From the NCBI GenBank assembly GCA_019638935.1, contig JAHBSW010000006.1, forward strand, positions 31,993-95,992: a DNA stretch of 64,000 bases, in the 5' to 3' direction. The position numbers and the translations under genes were made by a program. This DNA is from Cryobacterium sp. Its GTDB lineage: Bacteria; Actinomycetota; Actinomycetes; Actinomycetales; Microbacteriaceae. Below, piece by piece: positions 1-8,489 of this stretch (positions are counted from its first letter, which is position 1; every line of letters begins with the position of its first letter). Below the pieces are notes generated by a model. That model was not told where the DNA came from. It worked only from the letters and a program-made list of their open reading frames with translations, and searched no databases.

Positions 1-2
1 TC

Positions 3-506
3 GACGAGTCAGCCGACCTCGTGACGCTCGCCGAGATCCCCGTGCTCGTCGTGAGTGCCGGAGTGAAGTCGATCCTCGACATCCCGGCTACCCTCGAGCG
101 TCTCGAGACCCTGAACATCACCGTCGCCGGCTACCGCACCACTCGCTATCCCGGCTTCTATGTCGCCGACTCGGGGTTCACCGTCGAGCACTCCGTGTCG
201 TCGCCGGAGGAGGCCGCGAGCATCCTGCGCACCCAGGACGAGCTCGGGTTGTGCTCGGCTGTGCTCATCGCGAACCCGATCGACGAGGCGAGTCAGCTCG
301 CCCCCGAGACGCACTCGCGCGTGCTGGCGGCGGCGCTCCAGGCCGCCGAGTCCGCCGGCGTCGCCGGCAACGCGACCACGCCGTTTCTGCTCGAGTACAT
401 GCAGCGGGCCACCGAAGGCGAGAGCCTGCGGGTCAACGTCGACGTCTATCGGGGGAACGTCGTGCTCGGCGCCGAGATCGCTACGGCACTCAGCGCGCCG
501 CGCTGA
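3..506 (+). CDS. psuG: Pseudouridine-5'-phosphate glycosidase, C-terminal part
   Basis: This is the 3' part of a gene that begins before the window; the frame is open from the first bases. PsuG splits pseudouridine 5'-phosphate into uracil and ribose 5-phosphate in the cytoplasm. The visible part contains the family motif SAGVKSILDI, whose Lys forms the ribose adduct in the E. coli enzyme, then YPGFYVADSGF, NATTPFLLEYM and the closing NVVLGAEIA. The stop lies inside the end of the convergent LysR gene (17 bp overlap). A PfkB-type pseudouridine kinase is the usual partner and may lie outside the window. Assignment to the family is firm. Confidence 0.93.
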   Translation, partial: DESADLVTLAEIPVLVVSAGVKSILDIPATLERLETLNITVAGYRTTRYPGFYVADSGFTVEHSVSSPEEAASILRTQDELGLCSAVLIANPIDEASQLAPETHSRVLAAALQAAESAGVAGNATTPFLLEYMQRATEGESLRVNVDVYRGNVVLGAEIATALSAPR

Positions 507-1398
507 TCAGCCGTTCGCCGATCTGTGCAGCCAGTTCGGCGACCCGTCGCAGCACCGGGCGCTCATCGCCTGCTCTCGTGAGACTCGCCAGAGGAACGGT
601 GCCATGGTCGTCCGAGACCGCGACGAAAGTCGTCCCCGGCAGGTGCAGGAACGACGCGGACAGCGGAAGGATGCTGAACACGTCGTCCTCGTTGAACAGG
701 TACGAGCGCGTCATGGAGCGACGGAATTCTCGCACTCGCTCGATCTGCAGTCCGCCGGCAGCGCAGAACTCGAAAATGCGGTCGTAGTACTCCGGCGCGG
801 TGTCTCGTGGCCAGATCATCAGCTCTGAGCCCTGCAGCTCCGCCACCGCGATGAGGTCGCGACCCGCGAGGGGATGCTCGGTGCCGAGTGCGACCACCAG
901 GGGTTCGTCCACCAGCGACTCCATGGCGAGCTCTGGGGCCGCGGACCCGCCGTGCTCGAGGCCGAGGTCGAAGCGGCCGGCGGTGACCCCCTCCGCGACC
1001 TCGCCGGTGTCCACGCCGATCAGGTCGAAGGTAATGCTCGGGAATTCGCGTTCGAGCACCGGCAGCAGTTCAGGCATGAGGCGGTTGCCGAGGCTGGGGC
1101 TGTAGCCGATGCTGACGACGGGGCGCTCACCGACGGCGATCTCTCGAGCCTGCGCGATGCCACGATCGAGGATCGTGAGCGATGACTCGACGGCGCGTAG
1201 GAACTCCTGACCCGATGCCGTCAGCGTGAGACCCTTCGGCCCGCGGTCGAACAGCTCGACGCCGAGTTCGCGTTCGAGGCGCCGAATGTCCTGTGACAAC
1301 GAGGGTTGGGAAACGTACAGTTTGGCGGCCGCGCGGCCGACATGCCCTTCCCGGCTCGCTGCGACGAACGCGCGCAGCAGGCGGAGCGACACATTCAT
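490..1398 (-). CDS. LysR-family transcriptional regulator
   Basis: About 302 residues, the usual LysR length. The N-terminal winged helix-turn-helix starts LRLLRAFVAASREGHVGRAA and continues with KLYVSQPSLSQDIRRLE, followed by a linker helix and a two-lobed periplasmic-binding-like effector domain. I start at the ATG at 1396-1398, which begins MNVSLRLLRAF as the family normally does; a TACCGT -10 box ends 6 nt upstream, so the mRNA is probably leaderless. An upstream in-frame start would add 20 residues with no similarity to the family. Its effector and targets cannot be read from the sequence. It overlaps the psuG end by 17 bp tail to tail, so it is not an obvious psuG regulator. Confidence 0.9.
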   Translation of the reverse strand: MNVSLRLLRAFVAASREGHVGRAAAKLYVSQPSLSQDIRRLERELGVELFDRGPKGLTLTASGQEFLRAVESSLTILDRGIAQAREIAVGERPVVSIGYSPSLGNRLMPELLPVLEREFPSITFDLIGVDTGEVAEGVTAGRFDLGLEHGGSAAPELAMESLVDEPLVVALGTEHPLAGRDLIAVAELQGSELMIWPRDTAPEYYDRIFEFCAAGGLQIERVREFRRSMTRSYLFNEDDVFSILPLSASFLHLPGTTFVAVSDDHGTVPLASLTRAGDERPVLRRVAELAAQIGERLISAAR

Positions 1399-1404
1399 GC
1401 ACAA

Positions 1405-1410
1405 ACGGTA
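1405..1410 (-). promoter_or_regulatory. -10 box of leaderless lysR-type gene
   Basis: TACCGT read on the minus strand, with 6 nt between it and the ATG at 1398. No convincing -35 is visible. The fixed spacing matches many other genes here. Confidence 0.5.
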
Positions 1411-1476
1411 CCGGAGAGGCGCCGTGCGAATACATGCTGCGCCGCAGGAGAGCGGCACTGGTCACGCGAACTCGGG

Positions 1477-2235
1477 TCAGAGCGCTTGATGCCGCTCCGA
1501 TGCGGCGACCTCGGCGCGCCGTTCAGCGCGATCGGCATGCCAGGTGCGAAAGCCCGCGACGATCGACAGCGCGATGACGATTCCCGCAATGACGTAGGCG
1601 GCGTTCTTGACACCGGGGATCGAGGCGGCGAAGTAGCCCGTGAGCGAGAGGCCGACGCCCCACGCGAGCGCGCCCACGATGTTGCTCGAGACGAACCGGT
1701 AGTAGTTCATGCGGCCGATGCCCGCCACGACGGGGATGATGACGCGACCGAACGGCACGAAACGCGCGACCACGATCGACCACCAGCCGTAGCGCTCGTA
1801 GAACTTCTCCGACCAGCGGATGGCAGCCTGAACGCGCTTGCCCTTGCGCTTGTCGAGGTAGGGACGGCCCGCGTGACGGCCGATGAGAAAGCCCACCTGG
1901 TCGCCGAGGAAGGCGGCGATTCCCACGCCGACCGCGAGGACGATGATGTTGAGGTCGGTGTGCGCCGCGGTGACGAGCCCGGCGGCGAAGAGCAGGGTGT
2001 CGCCGGTGATGAAGGGGATGAAGACGCCCAGGAACAGCGCCGTGCCCGCGAACACGAGAAAGAAGACGACCGTGTAGAAGAGGAACGGTCCGATCCCGTC
2101 GAAGAACTCGATCATGTCTTCGCGCAGGCCGAACTGGCCGATGGCGCCTGCGAGCATCGCAGCTCTCATCGTTCTGGCCGGGGGATGTTGGGGGCGGTCA
2201 CGAGCGGATCCATTCGCTTCGTAGGTTTGGCTCAC
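1477..2235 (-). CDS. DedA/SNARE-associated family membrane protein
   Basis: About 252 residues with several long hydrophobic segments. It carries the DedA core: an acidic-glycine entry region (FIPFITGDTLLFAAG), GDQVGFLIGRHAGRP, and the conserved arginine-glycine stretch VARFVPFGRVIIPVVAGIGRM. DedA proteins are membrane-embedded and are implicated in flipping polyprenyl or glycerol phospholipids and in proton-motive-force homeostasis. The annotated GTG start lies only 3 nt after a TAGAAT hexamer; ATG codons at about 2169 and 2157 are alternative starts and fit the first membrane region better. A second DedA gene lies at 31405-32154. Confidence 0.9.
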   Translation of the reverse strand: MSQTYEANGSARDRPQHPPARTMRAAMLAGAIGQFGLREDMIEFFDGIGPFLFYTVVFFLVFAGTALFLGVFIPFITGDTLLFAAGLVTAAHTDLNIIVLAVGVGIAAFLGDQVGFLIGRHAGRPYLDKRKGKRVQAAIRWSEKFYERYGWWSIVVARFVPFGRVIIPVVAGIGRMNYYRFVSSNIVGALAWGVGLSLTGYFAASIPGVKNAAYVIAGIVIALSIVAGFRTWHADRAERRAEVAASERHQAL

Positions 2236-2293
2236 CTAATTCTACACGGTGGTGCGTGCGAGTATCCGGGTGACCGTTCTCGGCTCGCCTCGT

Positions 2294-2299
2294 TAGGCT
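2294..2299 (+). promoter_or_regulatory. -10 box of leaderless nitrilase-family gene
   Basis: TAGGCT followed by exactly 6 nt and the ATG at 2306. The same hexamer recurs before the genes at 21579, 24347 (minus) and 57649. Confidence 0.55.
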
Positions 2300-2305
2300 G
2301 TGCGC

Positions 2306-3148
2306 ATGGCCTCTTCAGCCCCCGGCACCACGGTCGATCACACCCCGACGGACGACATCGCGCTGGCGGTCGCGCAGTTCGTGCCGACCGACGACGTCAC
2401 GGCGAACCGGCACGCGATCGAGCGGATGTCGCGCCTCGCCGCGCACCGCGGGGCGCGCCTCGTCGTCTTCCCCGAGTACTCCTCGTTCTTCGTGCCCGAA
2501 CTGGGACAGCGCTCGATCGCCGCGGCCGAACCGCTCGACGGTGAGTTCGTGACGGCGCTCTCCGCCCTGGCGAACGAGCTCGGCATCCACCTCGTCGCCG
2601 GAATGCTCGAACAGGCCGAGGCCGGGCGGGCCTACAACACCGCCGTCGCCGTAGCGCCGTCAGGCGAGGTGGCCGCGCGCTACCGCAAGCTGCACCTCTA
2701 CGACGCGTTCGGTCAGACCGAGAGCGATTGGATCGTGCCCGGTGAGATCGAAGAGCCCGAGACGTTCGAACTCGGTGGCCTCAGGGTCGGCTTGCAGACC
2801 TGCTACGACCTTCGCTTTCCCGAGGTCTCGCGCCGGCTCGTCGACGCGGGTGCCGACGTCATCGCCGTGCCGAGCGAGTGGGTGCGAGGCCCCCTCAAAG
2901 AGCAGCACTGGCGCACACTCGTCACCGCCCGCGCTCTCGAGAACACCGTCTTCGTCGCCGCTGCCGACCACGCCCCGCCGGTCGGTGCCGGCAACAGCAT
3001 GATCGTCGACCCCATGGGCGTTGAGCTGGCCACCATCGGCGAGAACACGGATGTCGCCCTCGCCTACGTCTCACGGCACCGCATCGCGAGCGTACGGGCG
3101 GTGAACCCCGCGCTCGCCCTGCGCCGCTTCGAGGTTCGGGCGCGCTGA
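2306..3148 (+). CDS. Carbon-nitrogen hydrolase (nitrilase superfamily amidohydrolase)
   Basis: 280 residues. The Glu-Lys-Cys catalytic triad of the superfamily is complete: E57 in VVFPEYSSF, K128 in YRKLHLYD and C166 in LQTCYDLRFPE. These enzymes hydrolyse amide or nitrile bonds of small molecules in the cytoplasm; the YDLRFPE and KLHLYDAFG motifs resemble the Nit/omega-amidase and deaminated-glutathione amidase branches, but the substrate is not determined by sequence. I choose ATG 2306 rather than GTG 2300 because it lies 6 nt after a TAGGCT -10 box. The gene stands alone between a divergent dedA and the receiver/PIG-L gene. Confidence 0.9.
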   Translation: MASSAPGTTVDHTPTDDIALAVAQFVPTDDVTANRHAIERMSRLAAHRGARLVVFPEYSSFFVPELGQRSIAAAEPLDGEFVTALSALANELGIHLVAGMLEQAEAGRAYNTAVAVAPSGEVAARYRKLHLYDAFGQTESDWIVPGEIEEPETFELGGLRVGLQTCYDLRFPEVSRRLVDAGADVIAVPSEWVRGPLKEQHWRTLVTARALENTVFVAAADHAPPVGAGNSMIVDPMGVELATIGENTDVALAYVSRHRIASVRAVNPALALRRFEVRAR

Positions 3149-3156
3149 AAACTCCG

Positions 3157-3162
3157 TACTAT
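3157..3162 (+). promoter_or_regulatory. Probable -10 box before receiver/PIG-L gene
   Basis: TACTAT, 33 nt before the TTG start at 3196, with a G-rich Shine-Dalgarno run at 3182-3190 in the short leader. Weak -35. Confidence 0.4.
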
Positions 3163-3195
3163 TGGGAGGAACCATCGTCCCGGGGGGGAGACTCG

Positions 3196-4194
3196 TTGAC
3201 TGAGCCGTACCGCATCATCATCGCCGAAGACGATCTCGATGTCGCTCTGTACACCAAGACCATTCTCGAGAAGAAGCTCGGCGCGGTGGTGCAGACGTAC
3301 CCCGACGCGACACAGGTTCCCCATGCGATCCGTGAGTTTCAGCCCGACCTGCTGATCACCGATATCGAGATGCCCGGCATCTCGGGTCTCGAGCTCATCG
3401 ACCTCGCGCGCAAGGCGAGCGCGGGGCTGCCCGTTCTCGTGATCACGGCGCACGCATCCGTCGACTATGCCGTGACGGCTCTGCGGAGCAAGGCGAACGA
3501 GTTCCTCGCGAAGCCCATCGACTCGGCAGTGCTCGTGCAACGCGTCACCGAGCTCGCGAGCGCGTACCGCACGGCACAGTCGAACACCCCCGAGAAGGCG
3601 GTGGTCCTGGCGATCGGCGCTCACCCCAACGATGTCGAGGTCGGTGTGGGTGGCATTCTTGCGGCACACCGCGACGCCGGAAACCCGGTGACGACTCTGG
3701 TGCTCTCGCGGGGAACCATCGACGGCGGTGTGCGTGAGGCATGGAACCGTGCGCTCGCGGCAGCCAACGTCATCGGAGCAACCCTGGTGCTCGAAGACGT
3801 CGCCGAGTACGACATTCAGGCTGACACGGCGGTCGAGATCATTCGCCGCACGGTCTCCGACGTCAAACCGACGATCGTGTACTCGCACTCGATCAACGAC
3901 CGTCACAAAGACCACCGCGCCGTGTTCGATGCCACGATGCTGGCAACCTCGAACGTGCCGACCGTCGTCTGCTATCAGGGCACGACATCGACGACCGACT
4001 TCAACCCGAACCGTTTCGTCACCATCGACGGAAGAACGGATGCCAAGCTCGCCATGCTCGAGAGCTTCGCCCCCGAGGGTGAACGGCCCGCGTTTCTCCA
4101 GCCCGACTTCGTGCTCTCCACTGCACGCTACTGGTCCCGCTTCGGGCAGGGACTCTACTGCGAACCGCTCGAGATCGTTCGCGAATCGCTCTAG
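3196..4194 (+). CDS. Receiver domain fused to PIG-L-type deacetylase
   Basis: 332 residues in two domains. Residues 5-125 form a response-regulator receiver: acidic pocket E11-D12-D13, phosphoacceptor D56 (LLITDIEMPG), T84 and K106. Residues 135-332 form a PIG-L/LmbE domain, the zinc hydrolase fold of GlcNAc deacetylases such as MshB, with H143, D146 and a second histidine cluster NDRHKDH ending at H240. The usual AHPDD motif reads AHPND: the first Asp, the general base in MshB-type enzymes, is Asn145, while the zinc-ligand positions remain. Activity may therefore be lost or altered. TTG start with a strong upstream G-rich ribosome site. A response-regulator/kinase operon follows 165 nt downstream and could supply the phosphate. 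Regulated deacylation of a sugar or sensing by a dead enzyme are both possible. Confidence 0.88.
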   Translation: MTEPYRIIIAEDDLDVALYTKTILEKKLGAVVQTYPDATQVPHAIREFQPDLLITDIEMPGISGLELIDLARKASAGLPVLVITAHASVDYAVTALRSKANEFLAKPIDSAVLVQRVTELASAYRTAQSNTPEKAVVLAIGAHPNDVEVGVGGILAAHRDAGNPVTTLVLSRGTIDGGVREAWNRALAAANVIGATLVLEDVAEYDIQADTAVEIIRRTVSDVKPTIVYSHSINDRHKDHRAVFDATMLATSNVPTVVCYQGTTSTTDFNPNRFVTIDGRTDAKLAMLESFAPEGERPAFLQPDFVLSTARYWSRFGQGLYCEPLEIVRESL

Positions 4195-4231
4195 GCCCGC
4201 GGCCTCGGTCGCTCGCCCTCCCGTGCAGTGA

Positions 4232-4254
4232 ACCCCCACAAGTGGGGGTATCAT
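4232..4254 (+). promoter_or_regulatory. C5/G5 palindrome abutting a -10 box (CsoR-like operator?)
   Basis: ACCCCCAC-AA-GTGGGGGT at 4232-4249 is a perfect inverted repeat whose last T begins a TATCAT -10 hexamer (4249-4254). A palindrome between -35 and -10 is a typical repressor site, and C-tract/G-tract symmetry is the pattern of CsoR/RcnR-family operators. It could instead be a short-looped terminator of the upstream gene, but no U tract follows. Confidence 0.45.
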
Positions 4255-4359
4255 TCTGGGTAGGGGATTTCTTCAGCGAGCACGCCCGAGTCGCCAGCGA
4301 CAGGAACCCGTGATCGATCGACCGCCGGTCGGTATCGATAGGTGACGTAAAGGCGAAAA

Positions 4360-4749
4360 GTGTTGAAGACAGTGGCTCGCGAAGCTGTTCGCGTGCTCGT
4401 CGTGGAGGACCACGACGACTACCGTTGTCTTGTGCAACGTTTCTTCGAACGGGCCAACTGCGAGGTGGTCCCCGTCGACTCTGCGGAGTCGGCGCTGGAG
4501 ATCTATCGCGAGTTGGATCCGCACGTCGCTGTGGTCGACCTCGTGCTCCCGGGAATGAACGGTTGGGAACTCAGCAAACGACTCACGCTCGACCTGCCGA
4601 ACTGCGCGGTCGCGGTATCGTCGTCGCTGGATCGCGCACACTACCCGAGCTTCGCCGAGCACCTTCCCAAGCCGATCTCTCGCCATGCGGTCACGGAATT
4701 GCTCACCCGGCGGGTTCCGCAGTGGGTCGATCAATGGCAAGGGACATGA
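4360..4749 (+). CDS. Single-domain response regulator
   Basis: 129 residues, almost entirely a receiver domain: acidic pair E16-D17 (VVEDHDDY), phosphoacceptor D60 (AVVDLVLPGMNGWEL), a Ser in place of the usual Thr (AVSSSLD) and K104 (HLPKPIS). No output domain is present, so it probably acts by protein contact. GTG at 4360, or the adjacent TTG at 4363, follows a GGCG-rich leader. Its stop overlaps the start of the histidine kinase (ATGA at 4746-4749), so the two are co-transcribed and translationally coupled. Confidence 0.88.
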   Translation: MLKTVAREAVRVLVVEDHDDYRCLVQRFFERANCEVVPVDSAESALEIYRELDPHVAVVDLVLPGMNGWELSKRLTLDLPNCAVAVSSSLDRAHYPSFAEHLPKPISRHAVTELLTRRVPQWVDQWQGT

Positions 4750-6539
4750 GCTCGAGCGCCTCGCGCACGACTCAGACGGCCACACGTCAACTGGTAACGG
4801 GTATCGACCGCCCCACCGTCAAGCAACTCCCCACCGTAGTCTTCTTCGTCGCGATCGTCGTCGCGTGCGCAGTGTTCCCCTCGGTATTCGTGCGCAGCCA
4901 AACGGCGATCCTCATCGCCACGGGAATCCTCGCCGTCGCAACCGTGTTCGCGCTCCTGTTTCCTCGCGACGGGCGCTGGGCTCACCTCGCCTATCTCATT
5001 CCCCTCGCCGACTTCCTCGCCATCGGGATACTTCGACTGGGTGCCGGCACACCGCAGGGATCGTTCGATGCTCTCATCCTCCTTCCGCTCGTATGGCTTG
5101 CCGCCGAATACGGTCGGCGCAATGCCGTCATGGCGGCGAGCGGTGCGATCGTCGCCGTCGCGATCCCGCTCGCCTTCGACTGGTCGCTGTGGGAGCAGCC
5201 GTTCTTCCTGACCCGATCTGTGATCGCCGCGGGTGTCTTCGCAGTGTCGGCGGTGCTCGTCAACCTGCTCGCGCGCAAGATATACAAGCGCGAACGGGCC
5301 GCCCAGCGACTGGCGCGGGAGCGGGAGCAGGCGCTCGACGACAGTCTCAGGAACACGGCGAAGCTCGCCGAAAGCGAAGCACGCCTGCGCGAGATGGAGC
5401 GCATGTTCATGGGCGTCTGGGAGGCCGTCTCCGAGCAGGTGGTCGTCGGAACCGACACGTCTGGCCTCGTCGACGCCTGGAACCCGGGCGCTACTCGACT
5501 GCTCGGATACACCGAGCGTGAAGCTCTTGGCCAGCTGTTCGTCGACCAGCTGCACGATCGGGCCGAGCTCGAGAATCGCTCGCGCGAACTCGGATTCCCC
5601 GCGGGAGAGACCGTTCTCAACCCGGGCTTCTCCGCGCTCGTGGAGCAGGCGCGCAACGGCACGGCCGATGTGCGGGACTGGACCTACATCGCATTCGACG
5701 GCTCCCGCATCCCGGTCAGCGTGTCGGTGACGGCCCGTGTCGACGAAGCCGGTGAGATCATCGGCTACCTCTTCGTCGCCGGCGACGTGACGGGAGCACA
5801 GGAGATCGCGCGGCTCAAGGACGAGTTCCTCGGCCTCGTCTCGCATGAGCTGCGCACGCCGCTCAGCTCGATCCTCGGCTACCTCGAGTTGCTGCGCGAC
5901 GATGCCCGCGACGAGCTCTCCGAGGAGCAGCTGAACTATCTCTCCGTCGCCGAGCGCAACGCTCAGCGACTGCTCAAGCTCGTGAGCGACCTGCTTTTCG
6001 CGGCTCAGGTGGACGCCGGCGGATTCCCCATCACACTGCGCCCGATGTCACTCACCGAGGTTGTCGAGGCCTCGATCGAGTCGGCGCAGCCGGCGGCCGC
6101 ATCCGCCGGTGTCGAGATCGTCACCAGTATCGCGCCCGGTGTCACGATCAACGGCGACGCCCTGCGCCTCGGCCAGGCCTGTGACAACCTCATCAACAAC
6201 GCGATCAAGTTCAGTCCCAAGGGCGGCACCGTGACGGTCTCGCTGAGCACCTCGGCCAGTCGTGCGACCGTCGACGTTCTCGACACCGGGGTGGGAATCG
6301 CCGCGGCGGAGCTCGACAAGCTGTTCTCGCGATTCTTCCGCACCACCGCGGCGATTCAGAATGCCGTGCCGGGCATCGGGCTCGGCCTCGTCATCTCCAA
6401 GTCGATCGTCACCGCTCACCACGGCGATATGGGGGTCGAGAGCGCGGAGGGCAGGGGCGCGAAGTTCTGGTTCACGGTGCCGACGGCACGCGAGGCGGCG
6501 ACGGGCCAGATCTCGCTGCCGCGACCCCCGCGCGACTAG
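4746..6539 (+). CDS. PAS-domain sensor histidine kinase
   Basis: 597 residues. An N-terminal membrane region of about six hydrophobic segments (roughly residues 25-180) is followed by a coiled linker rich in Arg/Glu, a PAS domain (about 220-355; VGTDTSGLVDAWNPGATRLLGY), a HisKA dimerisation helix with H-box SHELRTPLSSILGY, and a HATPase with N-box NLINNAIKFSP, DTGVGI and GIGLGLVISK. It should autophosphorylate on the H-box His and serve the response regulator just upstream, whose stop it overlaps. ATG 4746 is chosen for the ATGA overlap; ATG 4734 would add four residues. The signal is unknown; membrane plus PAS suggests a redox, ligand or membrane-state input. Confidence 0.9.
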   Translation: MSSSASRTTQTATRQLVTGIDRPTVKQLPTVVFFVAIVVACAVFPSVFVRSQTAILIATGILAVATVFALLFPRDGRWAHLAYLIPLADFLAIGILRLGAGTPQGSFDALILLPLVWLAAEYGRRNAVMAASGAIVAVAIPLAFDWSLWEQPFFLTRSVIAAGVFAVSAVLVNLLARKIYKRERAAQRLAREREQALDDSLRNTAKLAESEARLREMERMFMGVWEAVSEQVVVGTDTSGLVDAWNPGATRLLGYTEREALGQLFVDQLHDRAELENRSRELGFPAGETVLNPGFSALVEQARNGTADVRDWTYIAFDGSRIPVSVSVTARVDEAGEIIGYLFVAGDVTGAQEIARLKDEFLGLVSHELRTPLSSILGYLELLRDDARDELSEEQLNYLSVAERNAQRLLKLVSDLLFAAQVDAGGFPITLRPMSLTEVVEASIESAQPAAASAGVEIVTSIAPGVTINGDALRLGQACDNLINNAIKFSPKGGTVTVSLSTSASRATVDVLDTGVGIAAAELDKLFSRFFRTTAAIQNAVPGIGLGLVISKSIVTAHHGDMGVESAEGRGAKFWFTVPTAREAATGQISLPRPPRD

Positions 6540-6548
6540 CACGGGCGC

Positions 6549-7271
6549 CTAGGGCCGGATGCGCGCCCGCCGGAACACGTCGACGACGCTCGCGTCGCCG
6601 TCGACGCGGAGACGATCGGACGCCGGTGCCAGCCGGCCCCACGCGAAGAGCGCGAGGTCGCCCGCGGTGCCAGTGACCGCCGCTCCGCGGCGACCGACAG
6701 CAACCGGCTCGCAGGAGAAATCGGGGTGGATCGTCCATGTGCGGCGGTGGTCGGTCGCGATTATGCGCAGCGGGGCGGGCAGCGAGACCCCCTCCTGCTC
6801 CGCGCGCTTCGTCGCGAAGACCTCGAACAGCTCGTCGACGGTGTCGACCCACAGCGCGGGCGAGGCTTCTGCCGGGGCGGCGGCGGAGGCATCCGTCACG
6901 CTGCGAAGATCCCACAGGTGAACGAGGGTCTCGTGAGTTTGGCGTCGGTGCCAGTAGCGGGCGGTGCGCTGGGAGCGCTGATGCGTCCACACCGGCTTCG
7001 CGGGGTCGGTGCGATCGAGCAGGTCGAGCAGTTCGCCGCGCGATCGGGAGTACCACTCGGTGGGGTCGCCGTCGAGCTGGGGAACGTTCTCGCGGCCCGC
7101 ACGATGGCCCGTGCGCACGACCTCCGCGGCCCAGCGGTGAACCTCGCCGAGGTGGGCGACCAGGTCGAGGCCGGACCAGCGCAGGGCCGCGGTCGACTTC
7201 GACAGATCGGTCGAACGGATGTCGGCCTCGAAGTGCCCGGTCAGCGAGTGCAGCTCGGTGAGAAAGTCCAT
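6549..7271 (-). CDS. Maleylpyruvate isomerase family mycothiol-dependent protein
   Basis: 240 residues with the DinB-like N-terminal four-helix domain (LVAHLGEVHRWAAEVVRTGH) and the second histidine motif RYWHRRQTHETLVHLWDL, then a small alpha/beta domain near residues 160-235. This is the actinobacterial TIGR03083/MDMPI family, whose characterised member uses mycothiol and a divalent metal. Metal-ligand type histidines are visible in both motifs. The true substrate is unknown; many paralogues occur per genome. Stop codons of this gene and the kinase gene are 9 nt apart, tail to tail. Confidence 0.88.
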   Translation of the reverse strand: MDFLTELHSLTGHFEADIRSTDLSKSTAALRWSGLDLVAHLGEVHRWAAEVVRTGHRAGRENVPQLDGDPTEWYSRSRGELLDLLDRTDPAKPVWTHQRSQRTARYWHRRQTHETLVHLWDLRSVTDASAAAPAEASPALWVDTVDELFEVFATKRAEQEGVSLPAPLRIIATDHRRTWTIHPDFSCEPVAVGRRGAAVTGTAGDLALFAWGRLAPASDRLRVDGDASVVDVFRRARIRP

Positions 7272-7286
7272 CAGCAGCCCCGATCG

Positions 7287-8483
7287 CTAGCGTTTCAGTT
7301 CACTCAGTTGCGCGACGGCGCGCTCGAGCACGTCGATCTTCTTGCAGAACGCGAAGCGCAGCTTCGAGGCGAAGTCGGCACGATTGTCCTCGTGCACGAA
7401 CGCGGTGAGGGGGATGCCCACCACCCCCGCAAGCTCGGGAAGGGCGAGCGCCGCGGCGTCGGCGTCGTCGAAACCGAGTGGTGCGGCATCCGCGATGACG
7501 AAGTAACCGCCGGCGGGCTTCGAGACCGCGAAGCCTGCCCGTTCGAGTCCGCTCGAGAGCAGGGCGCAGCGTTCCTTGAGGCTGCGGGAGAGCTGCGCGA
7601 AGTAGTCGTCGCCGAGACCGAGGCCCACCGCGATCGCCGGCTGGAAGGGCGCACCGCTCACATAGGTGAGGTACTGCTTGACGGCCGTGACGGCCTGGAT
7701 GATCTCGTGCGGGCCGGTCGCCCAGCCGATCTTCCAGCCCGTCGTGTTGAAGGTCTTGCCGCCGCTCGAGATCGTGACCGTGCGATCGCGGGCACCGGGG
7801 AGCGTCGCGATCGGGGTGTGCGGACCCTCGAAGATGAGATGCTCGTAGACCTCGTCGCTCACGATGACGGCGTCGTGCTCGTGGGCGAGCTCGACGATGA
7901 GGCTCAGCGTCTCGCGATCGAACTGCGCACCGGTGGGGTTGTGCGGGTTGTTGAGCAGGATGACGCGGGTGCGGTCGGTGACGGCGTCCCGCAGTTCGTC
8001 GAGGTCGGGCTGGTAGCCCTCACCGCGCAGCGGCACCGTCACCAGGCGTGCCTGACCGAGTGCCGCGATGGCCGCGTAGGAATCGTAGAACGGTTCGAAG
8101 ACGACCACCTCGTCACCGGCATCCGTCAGCGCGAGCAGGGCTGCGGCGAGCGCCTCCGTGGCGCCGGCCGTGACGAGCACCTCGCGGTCGGGGTCGCCGG
8201 CGAGGTCGTAGAAGCGCCGCTGGTGGGCGGCGATCGCCTCGCGCAGCACGGGCATGCCGAGCCCCGGCGGGTACTGGTTGAGGCCGTCGCTGATCGCGCG
8301 TCGCGCCGCCTCGAGCACCTCGACGGGACCCTCCTCATCGGGGAACCCCTGCCCGAGGTTGATCGCGCCCGTCTTCACCGCGAGCGCGGACATCTCCGCG
8401 AAGATCGTCGAACGAAGAACCCCGTCGTCGCCGAGCAGCATCGCCCCGCGCGCTGTGCGCTGCCACGCGCCGTGCACCGTCAT
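7287..8483 (-). CDS. Class I/II PLP-dependent aminotransferase
   Basis: 398 residues, fold-type I aminotransferase. Seen: INLGQGFPDEEGP near the N terminus, NNPHNPTGAQF, SDEVYEHLIFEG, and the PLP-lysine motif SSGGKTFNTTGWKIGWATG, with a C-terminal Arg-containing LRFAFCKK. The GQGFP and KTFNTTGWK motifs place it with the kynurenine/methionine aminotransferase and N-succinyldiaminopimelate aminotransferase (DapC-like) group; sequence alone does not choose between them. The ATG at 8483 lies 6 nt after a TAGCGT -10 box. It may be co-transcribed with the downstream maleylpyruvate-isomerase-family gene (15 nt gap). Confidence 0.9.
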   Translation of the reverse strand: MTVHGAWQRTARGAMLLGDDGVLRSTIFAEMSALAVKTGAINLGQGFPDEEGPVEVLEAARRAISDGLNQYPPGLGMPVLREAIAAHQRRFYDLAGDPDREVLVTAGATEALAAALLALTDAGDEVVVFEPFYDSYAAIAALGQARLVTVPLRGEGYQPDLDELRDAVTDRTRVILLNNPHNPTGAQFDRETLSLIVELAHEHDAVIVSDEVYEHLIFEGPHTPIATLPGARDRTVTISSGGKTFNTTGWKIGWATGPHEIIQAVTAVKQYLTYVSGAPFQPAIAVGLGLGDDYFAQLSRSLKERCALLSSGLERAGFAVSKPAGGYFVIADAAPLGFDDADAAALALPELAGVVGIPLTAFVHEDNRADFASKLRFAFCKKIDVLERAVAQLSELKR

Positions 8484-8489
8484 GCGTTC

